In this document: positions 29,983 to 42,148 of the stretch, piece after piece
Layout of the letters: every line of letters begins with the position of its first letter
Position numbering within the stretch: position 1 is the first letter of the stretch
Assembly (NCBI GenBank): GCA_037178625.1
Contig: CM074144.1
Location: forward strand, 372,001-436,000
Direction of reading: 5' to 3'
Length of the DNA: 64,000 nucleotides
From: Skeletonema tropicum
Taxonomy: Eukaryota; Bacillariophyta; Thalassiosirophyceae; Thalassiosirales; Thalassiosiraceae
Notes under the pieces: generated by a model
The model's input: only the letters and a program-made list of their open reading frames with translations
The model's database searches: none
What the model was told of the DNA's origin: nothing
Program-made: the position numbers and the translations under genes

Positions 29983-32699
29983 TTACAGTCCTAATCTTTC
30001 CAAAAATGAATCGTTCTTTTTCTTCTTGACAGGTACGTCATCCCCACCGTATTCTTCACTCTCGCTATCCAATTCAAAGATGGCATCCTCGTCGCCTTCT
30101 TCATTGTCGGAAATCTTGCTCTCTTCCTCGAGTTCAAAAGCCGTATCTCTTGCAATAGAGTCTGCCAAGACATCCCTCCGTATAGCATCACAATAAATAC
30201 TCAATCGGAGCGTACCCTGAAAAGGATCTTCAATTCTTGAGCCTATTTCATACACACCAAACAATATCCATGATAAGACTGCAAGAACCGGACCTGTTAA
30301 AAGCCCTAGGTCTTTCGCCATGACAAATGGTAATGTCCATAGCCATACAGTCAAACTTCTCAGTGCATGCCTGGCGTAGTTCAATGGAACAACAGTCTGA
30401 TGAATCCTCTCGCATGCTCCAATTGATCTCGATAACTTGTCTACACACCCGATCAACGCCAATCTTTCCCTATTTGTCCATTTCGGCAATACATCATCCA
30501 CCATTGACAGCTCCTTCGCCATTCGATCACACACCCACAATGGTCGGTTCTGCGCTCTTGCACACAACTCCAACGCTGATCCAGGCAACAATTTCCACGG
30601 CAGCGTCCGTTTGTCCACCCAGCACAGTTCTCGCTTCATACGTCGACTCGGTTGCCCGGCCTCTTCGCCATCATATGCCAATGATTTCACATCGGGATCT
30701 GTATCTCGTAAACTTGCATCAGGATAAAGTAACAGCGAGTTCTCTGGATCACGCTCGATATCGGGATCATTCACACGACGCATTGATATTAAACTCGGGC
30801 GTATCCTATGTCGCAATAGATACGGAAAGGATGCCAATAGGGCATTGATTCGACGAACTTTGGTTGTTCCAATGGCAAACTCGTACAGCTTCAAATACCG
30901 CGAAAAGTCACGTGACGTGTCGACAATATCATTCCATATCTTGCGCCCCTCTACGAATCGTTGGTACGCCGAATTCGTTCGGAAGACGAGGAGTAAACTC
31001 ATTGCACTGACCATCATTGAATGCGGTAATGATGGTAAACTTGTGTGTCGCATAAAGTAGTTTGCAGCTGCAACTACAGTATCCGACTTGCACGATATTG
31101 ACCCCGACGAGACATTGGCAAGTATTTTGTAAATTGCACTCCATGTAGTAGCCCACGTAAAGAGATTCAGCACAGGATTCCGCACATCTCGCAAAATGGT
31201 ACTAGCAAGTAGATTCCCCATATTATGCTGCCAATCATTCGCAGTAACACGTCCCTTCTCTCGAATACGTTGCTCAAGATTGATTTGTTGCTGCCGTAAT
31301 CTCATTTGTTTCTCCAAATCTGCCGCCTCCGCCTTTTCCTTATCCTTCTTGTCTCTACGCTTCTGCTTCTTCATCTCCTTTGCAGCAGCACGATCTTGTT
31401 GCTGCAGCTCTTGCTTGCTTTCATCACCCCACCACCCCAACACCACTACTACTTACTTTGGTCACATTCCGAAGTTCAAGTTCACGTTGCATATTCGACA
31501 CAGTCTTTTGGAATAATTTCCCCCCCGGAAACGATGACAATTTCACCCCCACATCATCGTTACCCACTGCCTCTGCTGGGACTGCCACCACGACATAATC
31601 ATCCCCCTTGTCTATATTCAATAAACTCTCGTCGAATGAAGTAGTGGGACTAGATTTACGCCCCGAAGTCATCCATTGAGTCCATTTTTGTCGACGCTCT
31701 TCTTGGGTCATTTCATTTTCAATGTCATTTCGACTTGTCCGAGAGAGCTTTCGCCGGAGATATTGTGTTATGGCCCTTGTTGGTGTTGGGGGTGCCGCTG
31801 TTGTGATATCATCTGGTAAATCTTCTCCCTCTTTTAGCAGTGAGTGTGTTGCTCTGTTGTCATCAGAGTTTGCCCCAGAATCAGTAGCAGCATCAGCAGC
31901 ATCTTCAAGTTTTATGGTAGTTGTCTTACCGCTATCATCGGTGCAAATGGTATACAATTCAGCAGTAATATTAGTATCTTCTCCAGAGGGATCGGGAGGA
32001 GACTGTACACCAATATTTTCCGATTTATTGACAAGTATACAATCTTGATCCTCTGATGATAATTCGTCTCCTTCAGAAGTTGAATTATTGCCATCATCCC
32101 CATTGACAACGTCAGATCGCACAGGAAACAGCATGGAACTGGCGTAATCATCGTCTTCTACCTCTTCTTCGTTTGCGTCCACATCCTCTTGTGTAGTCGA
32201 GTCATCCATGCTCTCCTCATCACCATTAATAATTCCTTGTGAATTATCATCATCATCATCATCCCTGTAAATCAAACTAGTGATAAAATCAGTTTGATCC
32301 GCAGTAGTAACATTCATTGACGAAGAAGAAGCAGCAGCGGCAGCGTAGCCGGTAGTTTCAATATTTTCATTTTCCGCAGCAGCTTCGGCATCCGAAAGAG
32401 ACGCTAGGTATTCTCTTGTTGCCCCGTTATTTTTCGAATACAGCTTCCAATTATTTGTTAATTGAGCATGATGTTTTATTCTAGTCTGAAGGAAGGAATG
32501 CTGCTGCTGTCGTCGTTCGTGATGATTTGAATTTTCGAATTGTGTGATGATGATGATGATGTGATGGCATTGCCGCTGATGGCCGAGATGATGATGATGA
32601 TGTCATCAAGCCATTTGATGGGCTAACTCCCCCGCTTAAAGTGAGGACGACTACCAGCAGTGAAGAACACATTATTGGCTCAATTATTATGTTTGTCAT
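29983..32699 (-). CDS. Bestrophin-family anion channel with long acidic N-terminus
   Basis: The downstream exon (31401 to 29983) carries the bestrophin domain: SLLLVFRTNSAYQRFVEGRK (about residues 150-169 of that frame), WNDIVDTSRDFSRYL, ERIHQTVVPLNYARHALRSL, then hydrophobic helices ending FGVYEIGSRIEDPFQ. Bestrophins are pentameric chloride/bicarbonate channels; in diatoms some act in the plastid carbon-concentrating mechanism, but I cannot assign a compartment. A GTAAGT donor at 31456 and a CTGCAG acceptor at 31402 define a 55-nt intron that joins an acidic upstream frame (to 32317 and beyond) in phase. Upstream, an ATG at 32699 starts a signal-like leader (MCSSLLVVVLTLSGGVSPS). It leads through a (CAT)n tract, where the frame slips by one base, into HERRQQQHSFLQTRIKHH. 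The C-terminus is acidic and ends in a basic stretch. The N-terminal model is uncertain; the channel domain is firm. Confidence 0.8.
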
Positions 32700-33331
32700 G
32701 ATGTAGACGAGTAGCCACAATGGAGGAAGGAGGAACCAACACCATCGGAGTTGGAATTTGGAACGCATCTTCCAGTTCTTCTGCGTTCTGCGTTTTGCAA
32801 AGGAATGAAAGAAGGGCCGAAAATGGCTCAGGGTACGTCTGTCGCCAAAATCTCCCCCTACCATACAACTTACTCTCTCTGGGACCAGAGAAACATGTGT
32901 CCTGCTCCGTGGTTCTCTGCGTTTCCACCAGCGACAAACGAAGACTAATGCTTGTACCCCTCTAAATCGAAGGCTAGCAAAAAGTGCCATCCCCGTGACT
33001 TGATCCATGTGATTCGACATACTGACACTCATTTGAATCTCTTGACTTTCTATCACCTAAAGTCTGAAGTTGCACTGTGCAGTCCGCAATGAGCTGAAAG
33101 AAAGAAGTAAGTAAGTTGAAATGCAGCCGGGGAGCAGTAGTATACTTGATAGAAGTAGAGTAGATCTCACAGTGTTGATGGTTCAGCCTCTATTCAACCC
33201 TCCCGCTCCTCAATTTTGAGAGTCTCTGACGACTCGGTCTTTCATCTGTGGGCTTCTTTAGTATAGCCAAGATTGAATAATATGAAATTAGTGTATTATA
33301 GTGGCTCGCTCATAGATTATTCACATCAACT
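32700..33331. other. Spacer between bestrophin and LRR genes
   Basis: An ATG at 33056 in frame with the bestrophin leader gives a longer hydrophilic extension that I judge to be 5' flank. From about 33060 to 33250 the sequence resembles 35610-35870, showing that the LRR tandem duplication includes 3' flanking DNA. Confidence 0.4.
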
Positions 33332-35165
33332 TCACAACGTAAACGTTTGGTCAAACTTCCTCTTCTTCGACTCGATATCTACCATCTTCTGTTTATGGTA
33401 TCCATTTACCGCCAATCGTGGCATACCACGAACAAACTTGTACACTGCCGAGAGTTGTCTGCACTCGATCGACCTAGTTGATTCGTTCAAGGCGACGACG
33501 TTGACGTAATTTATCTTGACCTTTTCAAGCCACCCTACTACCAGAGGAAGGCACTTCAATTCCCACCGGAACAATGGCTCCATGTCGATGTCAGGATGGC
33601 TGTGAAGAATCTTGCAGATGGCTGCTAATTGCTGAGACATCCAGTTCAACTTGAGATATTTTTCAACATCGGGAGAGGCATTTACTCCCCAAATTTCTAC
33701 AAGTGTGTGGTTGGAGAGGTAGGTGTTGTTCACGCTTGAAGTATCGCAAAGAAGCTTCGAGAAAGCGTTCAAACCCCTCGCCGTGATGCTTGATCGAATT
33801 GCACTGAATAGCAACTTCTGCAGTGATTTGTTGCCTCTCAATCCATCTGCCAAAGCTACCGCCCCTTCGTCTCCAAAATCGATATCCAAAAAGATTTAGT
33901 TCTTTCAACCAGCAATTGCCGGATCTCAAGAAACGAGCCAAAGATCTCAACCCCACCGCTGTAATCGAATTGTGTGAAAGATACAACTTCGCTAGACTGC
34001 AATGCTGCGTCATGCCATCAACCAAGCATTGCAGCCCTTCGTCGTTAATAGCATTGCTGCAGAGATCTAGCGACTTCAACTTCGTTGTTCTCGGCATCAA
34101 TGCGCCCAGATACCTTGACGCCGACACTGATAACAGATTGGAAGAAAGATCCAACTCTTCAATACTAGAGCAATTCGTTAGGCCTCCCACCAAACCTAGA
34201 TCACCGATGCGATTGAACGAAAGACACAGCGTCTTCAGACCCATGAGGCTCGTCAACCCAGTAGACAGCACAGCAGCCCCATCATCATCAATATTTGTCC
34301 CACGTAGGTCAAGGTGCTCTAATTGACAGTGGTCAGATTGGAATAGCGAAGACAAAGACCTCAGTCCTGATTCTGTGATCAATTCATTCCCCCTCAGGTT
34401 TAACGATGTGAGATTGTGACAGTTCTTCAACCCTGCTACCAATGCACACAAACCTTCATCATCAGTATTATTATACCCAAGAGAGAATCTCGACAATTTC
34501 GGGTTTCTCAAACCTTCCAACATACTGCCGAGTGCCACGCAGCCGCCTCTGCCTATATTATTGTAGCCCAGATTGAGTACTTTTAGTTGCGGCTGAATCC
34601 TTAGTGCTGAGGCAATCTCTATCAATTCTGCATCACCGAGATCGGTTTCTTCGAAATTGAGGCACTTCAAAGAGCTTTGTCGGCTTAGCAGCAATGCAAT
34701 GCTGCGAGCACATTGCAACCCAATGTCGAAGCCACTGAAGGTGAGACAGGTAAGACTTTTGTTATTGCTTAGGAATGGAACCAAGCCTTGGAAACTCTCC
34801 CCAAGACTAAAGCTAATATCAAGCGTTTGAATCGATCGGTTGTGTTCAAGTCCCCTCAAGAATTCATCAATGCTTTTGAGATTGGAAATGTTTTGGAGGT
34901 CCATGTAGAGTCTTTTCACCTGAACGTTTTTGCCCACAAAATGACCCAACCACCCCAAGTGATCTCCTTCTCGGACAATAAAATCGGACTCATCATAATC
35001 ATCGTGAATGCTAATTGATGTGAATGTAATTGATGTGACTGTAGGATCATTGTCACGAAGCATCGCTAGAGCTTCTGCGTTCCATTTGTCCGATGTGATG
35101 TCCCCCAATTTGACATCCTTCGCACGCGCCTCGTAATATTCATAGTCACGCACGTCCATTGTCAT
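33332..35165 (-). CDS. Cytoplasmic-type LRR protein 1, with one frame break
   Basis: From ATG at 35165 the frame gives a 60-residue head (MTMDVRDYEYYEARAKDVKL) followed by about eleven ribonuclease-inhibitor-type leucine-rich repeats, for example LKVLNLGYNNIGRGGCVALG, LEHLDLRGTNIDDDGAAVL, IEELDLSSNLLSVSASRYLG and LAKLYLSHNSITAVGLRSLA. Near 33890 one extra base relative to LRR2 shifts the frame. The other frame continues DFGDEGAVALADGLRGNKSL, CDTSSVNNTYLSNHTLVEI and a basic end KKRKFDQTFTL. No signal peptide or transmembrane segment is present, so a cytosolic or nuclear scaffold role is likely. It is the first of three related genes in a row. Confidence 0.7.
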
Positions 35166-35952
35166 GATTTCTAATCAAATAACAAAGAGAAGGAAGCAAT
35201 TATTCATTATTAGATAAACTGATATAACGAAGGACCACAATTAACAGAACACAGCGGGCGCAGCAGCATTTTGTGATGTGACGACACTTTCGGAGTATCC
35301 TCTCGCTCTCGATCTTCATACGGCACATCGCCACCATGCCATCTGAATATTCTAGCTTCATCATTATCGACTCTACAGTCACCATATTACTCACGGAATC
35401 TGCTTCCTTGGCCAGTGATTGCTCTCCTCTCCGCTCCCCGTTCCAGTGCGTTTTTGCTGTCATTTTTTTCATTCACATGGAGACGGAAGATTAGGGCGGA
35501 AGCCCTCTGCCCCCTTTGACTGTCTCTCCGAGCGAGCGGGGCGGCGGAGTTACGAGAGTCGGTTATTCGACTTCACACTCATTCGACTCGCTTGACTCTA
35601 TCTCTCAATCCTAAAGTCTGAAGTCTCAGCCTTGGTCTACGTCTGTATTGTGTAGCCCGCAATGAGCATGAAAGAATGGAGAAAGTTGAGGTGCAGCCGA
35701 GGAGCGCAGCATGAGTAGTTGATAGTAGACATTAGATAGTGATGATGGTTGAGCCTCTATTCAATCCTCCGCCCGCTCGCTCCTCCATTTTCATTCTCAT
35801 CGAGATACCACACCTCACAGCAAAGTCTCTCGTGACTCGGTCTTTCGTCTTTGAGCTGATTTAGTCTAATCAATAAAGCAAGATTGAAATAATATGAAAT
35901 TATTAGTGTTAGTGTATTATAGTGGCTCGCTCATAGATTATTCACATCAACT
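35166..35952. other. Duplicated spacer between LRR1 and LRR2
   Basis: The stretch 35200-35350 resembles 37790-37920 upstream of LRR2, and 35600-35950 resembles 33060-33330 downstream of LRR1. The boundaries show that the duplicated unit includes promoter and 3' flank and spans about 2.5 kb. Nothing coding is seen. Confidence 0.5.
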
Positions 35953-37761
35953 TCACAACGTCAGCGTTTGGTCAAACTTCCTCTTCTTCGACTTCGACTC
36001 GATATCTACCATCTTCTGTTTATAGTATCCATGTACCACCAACAGTGGCATACCACGGACAAACTTGTACACTGCTGAGAGTTGTCTGCACTCGATCGAG
36101 TCAGTTGATTCGTTCAAGGCGACGACGTTGACACAATTTATCTTGACCTTTTCAAGCCGTGAGACCACGAGAGGAAGGCACTTCATTTTCCATTGGAACA
36201 GAGGCTCCATATCGATGTCAGGATGGCTGTTTAGAACCTTGCAGATGGCAGTCAAATCCTGATGCTTCTTGTTCAACTTCAGGTGTTCTACTACACCTAA
36301 ACGTCTACGAAGAATCTTGCAGATGACAGTCAAATGCCGCCGAGACAACTCTCTGTTCAACTTGAGATATTTTGCAAGATCGGGAGAAGCATTTCTTACT
36401 CCCCCTATTTCTATAAGTGTGTGGTCAGAGAGGTAGGTGTTGTTCACGCTTGAAGTATCGCAAAGAAGCTTGGAGAAAGCGGCCAAACCCCTCGCCGTGA
36501 TGCTTGATTCAATTGTATTGAAATTCAACAATCGCAGTGATTTGTTGCCTCTCAATCCATCTGCCAAAGCTACTGCCCCTTCGTCTCCAAAATCAATCCC
36601 AAAAAGTTCTAGTTCTTTCAAGTGGCAATTGCCAGATCTCAAGAAACGAGCCAAAGATCTCAACCCCACTGCTGTAATCGAATTGTCAGAAAGATACAAC
36701 TTTGTCAGACTGCAGTGTTTGGTCATGCCACCAACCAAGCATTGCAGCCCTTCGTCATTAATAGCATTGTTGCTGAGATCTAGCGACTTCAATTTCGTTG
36801 CTCTCTGCACCAAAGTGCCCAGATACCTCGACGCCGATACTGATAACATATTGGAAGAAAGATCCAACTCTTCAATACTACAGCAATTCACTAGGTCTCC
36901 CGCTCTCGCCCAAGCTAAGACTAAGCCTTGATCACTGATACGATTGCATGAAAGATTCAGCTTCTTCAGGCTCGTGAGGCTCGTCAGCCCAGTATACAAC
37001 ACAGCCGCCCCATCATCATCAATAGTTGTTGAAGACAAAGATCTCAATCCCGATTCTGTGATCAATTAATTCTGATACAGGCTCAACGACATGAGATTGT
37101 GACATTTTGCCCAATATCGAGGATCGACAAGTTGGGACTTCCCAAACCTAACGCACCCCCCAGTGCCACGCAGCCATCTCTGCCTATATTGTTGCAGCCC
37201 AGATTGAGTTCTTCTAGTTGCGGCTGTTTCCTTAGTGCTGGGGCAATCTCTACCAGCTCTGCATCACCAAGATTGGTATATCTGAAAATGAGACGTTTCA
37301 AAGAGCTTTGCTTGCCTAGCAGCAACGCAATGTCACGAGCACATTGCAATCCAATGTCGAAGTCGAAGCCACAGGTGAGACAGTCAAGACTCTTGTTATT
37401 GCTCAGGAATGGGACCAAGCCTTGGAAACTGTCTCCAAGGCTACCGAAGAAGCCTATGTCCCCAATCGATCGGTTGTGTTCAAGTCCCTTCAAGAATTCA
37501 TCAATTTTTCTGAGATTGAAATTGTTTGGTAAGTCAATGTACAATCCTTTCACATGTTTTCTTTTGTCTACAAGGTAACCCATCCACCCCAAGTTTCTTG
37601 TCCGCGTTCTCATCACCGATGCTGATTGATGTGAATTTAGGATCATTGTCACGAAGCATCGATAGAATACCTGCGTTATGTTCGTTGGAAGTGATGTCCC
37701 CCAATTTGACATCCTTCGCACGCGCCTCGTAATACTCATTGTCACTCACGTCCATTGTCAT
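35953..37761 (-). pseudogene. LRR protein 2, decayed tandem duplicate of LRR1
   Basis: Very similar to LRR1 from MTMDVSDNEYYEARAKDVKL at 37761. The frame changes near 37600 (NLGWMGYLVDKRKHVKGLY continues in the next frame). A stretch corresponding to about two repeats of LRR1 is deleted around 37050-37100, where the frame ends in NVTISCR and a stop. The remaining 370 codons (35953-37065) run well through IEELDLSSNMLSVSASRYLG and LTKLYLSDNSITAVGLRSLA to the KKRKFDQTLTL end. Unlike LRR1, it also contains a short internal expansion near 36290 (VVEHLKLNKKHQDLTAICK). It keeps the intact bases at the place where LRR1 is shifted. Confidence 0.7.
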
Positions 37762-38354
37762 GATTGCTAAACAAATAACAGAGAGAAGGGAAAGAATTAT
37801 TCATCATTAGATAAACTGACGAATGACCACAATAAACAGAACACGGCGCAGAATCATTTTCGACGTCGGCGTGATGACACTCTCGGAGGAGATCCTCCCG
37901 AGCTTCACGTACATGACGCTGCCCCTGAATTAATATGACCTCGTCATCATCTTGACGACTCTCACAGCATTCTTTTATGTGCCCTGCTTACAGCCATCTC
38001 GATTACTCACGATCTAATCACTCCTTGTCGTTCTTTTCTTTGCATTTTTTGAGAGGACAATCCATGCCATTTTAGGGCGCAAGCCCCCGCCTCCATCCCC
38101 CTTCAAGAGCTAATAAGGTATTGTAGGAATTATTTTCTATTCATTATCATGCTGACGAGAGTGAAGGTGAGAGTGGGATCTACTGTTGTTGAAATATTAT
38201 AATTTAGAAGAGAGTGATAGCGAGTTTGGCGGTGTAGTTGCCTGTCATCTTGGCAGATAGCATGAGAAGAGATGAGAAACGAAGTGGTACGAATGGGCAT
38301 GGTGGCGAAAACTGGAGCGCTATTTACGTTCCATTCCTATTCTTCTTTCTTCAC
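37762..38354. other. Upstream flank of LRR2
   Basis: The part nearest LRR2 (37768-37900) is homologous to the flank upstream of LRR1. The rest shows no gene. Confidence 0.4.
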
Positions 38355-38719
38355 GGCTAAGTGTATGGTCAGGCTAGCCACCACTGGGGCTAACCTACCT
38401 TTTTATAGCCTTAAAATGCTACTCTCGATGAGCTGGTTCCAAATCCATGAGTTGCTTCCAAAAATAAAAAAATATTTTGTTAGCCCCATTCCCTAGCTTG
38501 ACTTGGGGGTTAACCCCAAAAAAGATCCCTTTTCTCAATTTACCCTGGTCTTCAGCTCCACATCACACATTCATTTGACCACGATTCAAAACCTTGCCAA
38601 GCAAGCCACGGATTTGAACTCCTCTCACTCTCAGCTTTCTGACGCTATGTTGACCATTTCTTGAAGTCAAATACTCGCTGAGAACAGATTTGCTGGCTAG
38701 GGTGACCATACACTTAGCC
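38355..38719. mobile_element. 365-bp MITE with GGCTAAGTGTATGGTCA ends
   Basis: The left end GGCTAAGTGTATGGTCA, then GGCTAGCCA, matches the reverse complement of the right end (same 17 bases, then CCCTAGCCA), about 25 of 27 positions. TCAC borders both sides (38351-38354 and 38720-38723), a probable 4-bp duplication. The interior is non-coding. It lies between LRR2 and LRR3 and may have arrived with or after the duplication. Confidence 0.7.
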
Positions 38720-38883
38720 TCACAATGACTAGAGGAAAGCCTATTGAATAACCGATCCATAAATCCTATTTGCTTTTCTGCTTGTAGAAGTTTTGACTCG
38801 CTGAGCAGGAATCTAATACCATAGCAAAAGTTTTCATGCGTAGTCTAAAACGAGTATTCATCAATATTGCTCAACTTAGATTT

Positions 38884-40919
38884 CTAGAAAGAGCATGCTC
38901 TCCCTCTGCCTTTGATTGTTTCACTTTGTTCGATGATACGTTTCCTTTTTCTCGAACCTCGAGTTAAATCTTGACTACAGTAGCCGTCAAGTACCAACGA
39001 TGGCATTGCGCGAACAAATTGATACACTGATGAGAGTAGTCTTGGAAGTATCATGTCACATGCTTCAGTAACGGGGTTCACACTTTCGAGCACACTTTCG
39101 AGCTGCGAAGATGCGAGAACCTCGAGTATCAAAGGAGCAAATGGCAATGTAAATACTTCTCCATCACTCGACTTTTCTACTACTAGAATAGCCGGGGCTT
39201 TATGGAACCAATCGAATATTTCAGGGAGAAATTTCAATTTCCAGTGAAAGAAAGGCTTCATGTCGAAGACTGGATGATGCATTAGGATTTTTGTGGTCGC
39301 AACATGCTCTTTAAATCTGTTCATTTGGAGATATCGATGAACATTGAGAGTGAGAGGAAGCCCTCGGCGGCATTCAATCTGATTTAGGGTATGATTGGAA
39401 CGATATGTATTGTTGATACTAGATGTGTCGCAAAGAAGCTTCTCGAAAGTTGTCCATCCCACCAAAGATGTAATTTCCTTGACGACCAATTTTTCAAGCG
39501 ACTTATTGCCCAACAGTGCGTTTGCCAATGCAGACGCTTCGTCATTACCAACTTGAATCTGCTCAAGCCGCAGTATTTGCAGACAACAGCCTTCAGATTG
39601 CAATATATTGGACAAAGACCTCAACCCATTTGCAGTAAGTGATCGATTGTCGGAAAGGTCCAACTCTTTTAAGCTGCACAAGCAGGTAGCGATGCCCGGC
39701 GACAGCCGTTGCAATTCTTGATCATTGATGTTTGTACCCCCCAAACCAAGATAACAGAGTGCTTGAAAATTTGGCAACCCCCAAGCTAAGTGATCCAGCC
39801 CATCAGTGATATTCTGAATGTCGTTGAGGGAAAGACCGTTCAAATTGCGGATCGCAGCTTCTTCGAATAAAGATCTCAGTCCTGCCGATGTAATCAAGCC
39901 ATTTCCCTCCAGGCCTAACCAGCTTAGATTAGAGCATCTGGATATTCCCGGTATCAAGTACCTCAAGTCGTCATCATCAATGCCATTCCAATCCAGACGA
40001 AGCCATCTCAAATTCAGGGGCCGCCACCTCACAAGGACATCGCCCAGTTTCTCACAGCGCCTCCGAACCATGTCACTGTGGCACAAATGCAGACGTTCCA
40101 ATTGTGTTTGTGAGATTAATGCTTCAATAATTTCATCAAAACTATCGTGACTGAGCGAACGGTATGTCAGAGCGAACACTTTCAGCGACAAGTCGCCGCC
40201 CAATGCCAAAGCAAGATTACTTGCAACCTTTCCCTCAATTACGCCATTCAGATGCAAGTCGGTCAATTTGCTGTTGTCCTGCACGATAACACGTTTGGAA
40301 GGGCAGTAGCTATAGCAGGGAAGCAGAACTCCAACTTTTGAATAGACTGATTGCTATAAATACCTCTAGCAAAATCAGCGGCTTCCACTCTCTTCTTCTT
40401 CTCATCTGGCCAGCAGCATTGCAAAGTCAATTTTTGCAAAGTTTCTGATTTGCCAATAAAATATCCCAGCCACCCCAAGTCATCTTCTTGATTGATAATG
40501 AAATTGTTTGATTCCCCGGTTGAGTTGAAGCAGGGGGCATCTTTTATAATGAGTTCATCGTCGATTAAATCATCATGTTGAAGCATCTGAATAACTGTGG
40601 CATTTTCGCTGCAGGAAGTTATTGCACTTAGCCGCACAACATGTGCATGCTCTTCGTAGTAACTAGTCGGCCTTCCCCCCCTTGAACTATTTCGTCGTTT
40701 CACTGATAAATGTATCGTGAAGGATGTACATGAGAGAGTTAGTGGAGAGAGATAAAGATGCAATGAGGAATGATATGCAAAAAATTCGTTTTCATGAAAG
40801 AATTGAAAACACAACGGAAGGCTGCCTCTTCTGAAGGGATCGCTGTGCGGGCAACTCATGCACCACACCACATCCAATTGCTGCACGAAATAAATCTTAC
40901 CTGGTTGCGATGACATCAT
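38884..40919 (-). CDS. LRR protein 3, divergent paralogue with a frame break
   Basis: The frame 38884-40284 holds about eight leucine-rich repeats (LRWLRLDWNGIDDDDLRYLI, LKELDLSDNRSLTANGLRSL, LQILRLEQIQVGNDEASALA) and the family tail with CDTSSINNTYRSNHTLNQIE and a basic end (RKRKRIIEQ). Its N-terminal part lies in the overlapping upstream frame: SYYEEHAHVVRLSAITS, EDDLGWLGYFIGKSETLQKL and SIQKLEFCFPAIATALPN. A one-base shift near 40290 separates the two. The start is unclear. MMSSQPG at 40919 is followed by a GTAAGA donor-like site, so a short first exon and an intron of about 200 nt are possible. It is less similar to LRR1 and LRR2 than those are to each other. Confidence 0.65.
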
Positions 40920-41111
40920 CGTCCTCTGCTCTCTGCTACTACAACTAGAAGCTCGCTGAGGGAAGTTTTTAGTTTGAAGTGATACGTAGACAATACGGTG
41001 GAATTAGTACCGAAAATTGCGCTTTGCAACAGATGATACACAAGATAGATGTCATTGCTTCCTATCTATTGTTTCCTCCACCATAGATAACACTCTCAAC
41101 AGTACAGCAGC

Positions 41112-42148
41112 ATGTCCCGACGATCATCCCGCCGCACACCAAAGAAGGCCGCCATCTCCCTCTCCGCCGGCACATCCACCGGCCTCTCCTCCCTAATCGA
41201 AGGAAATGAAACCACAATTGCATCCATGCTATCCGTCTCCATCCCCAAAAATAATGACACAACATCCTCCTCCTCCTCCGGCCACCAAAACCAAATTAAT
41301 GGAAGCCCTAACCGACTGCATGGCAATGAATAATTTATCTGCCGAGGCGTTATTGGCACGATTTTTCAATGTGACGATGTTACGACGTTATTGTGAGGAT
41401 AGATTGGATGTGAGTAGCAAGGGGAATGAGGCGACATTGGCGGCTAGGATTGCTCGGGCGTGGTCCAGGCCTAATTTTGAACCGCTCCCTTTGAAAAATA
41501 CTGATGGTGGTTACCGCCGCTGATGAATCGAAAGCTTCTAGTAAGAAAAGTGATATGGAAAAGAAGGGGAGGAGTAGCTCAAAGGATGTGGATGACAGTA
41601 CCAAGAAACGAGGTGGCGAAAAGCAAGATGATGACAACAATCCAAAAGGCAGTGACGAAAAGAAGGAATCATCGACAAAGAAACGTAAAGTGTGGGTATC
41701 CGCTGAAACACAACCATCTGAGACTGTGACCGTACCACCTGGACCATTAGGATTTACAATCAAAAAATACAGTACCGATTACGTTGTCACAGACATACGC
41801 TCAAGTGCCATCCAACCGGGGAAAATCCGAACGGGCGATGTCATTCTAGCCATTGACAATTTCGAAATCCAATCCAAAACTGATGACATTCTCAAAGAAA
41901 GTGACAAGAGCAGAGAAATCACCATCGCTGGACGGGTCATATCAATGAAAGCTGCAGATCGCCCCAGGGGTACGTTGTTGTACTTGAAAGAGATAAGGGC
42001 ACCCATGTTTCGAATTATGGATTATTCAGGTGTTGCTGAGAAGTATGGGGAGGAGTTTATGGAGGAACTTAATCCTCCGAATAGGGGCAAATCTGGTGGA
42101 AGTATTTTGGCTGGGGCATTGTCTTCGTTGAGTGCGGGGAGGAAGTAG
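41112..42148 (+). CDS. SAP-like plus PDZ domain protein, with two frame breaks
   Basis: Three successive plus-strand frames make one plausible protein. It starts at ATG 41112 with a basic head (MSRRSSRRTPKKAAISL). After a shift in a (TCC)n tract near 41285 comes LMEALTDCMAMNNLSAEALL followed by FNVTMLRRYCEDRLDVSSKG and ATLAARIARAW, a helix-loop-helix pattern like SAP domains. A second one-base shift near 41500 leads to a Lys/Asp/Ser-rich linker. A PDZ domain then begins at PPGPLGFTIKKYSTDYVVTD (carboxylate-binding loop PLGFTI) and continues SAIQPGKIRTGDVILAIDNF. SAP domains bind DNA and PDZ domains bind C-terminal peptides, so a nuclear adaptor is conceivable, but this is inference. No membrane segment is seen. 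Confidence 0.6.
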
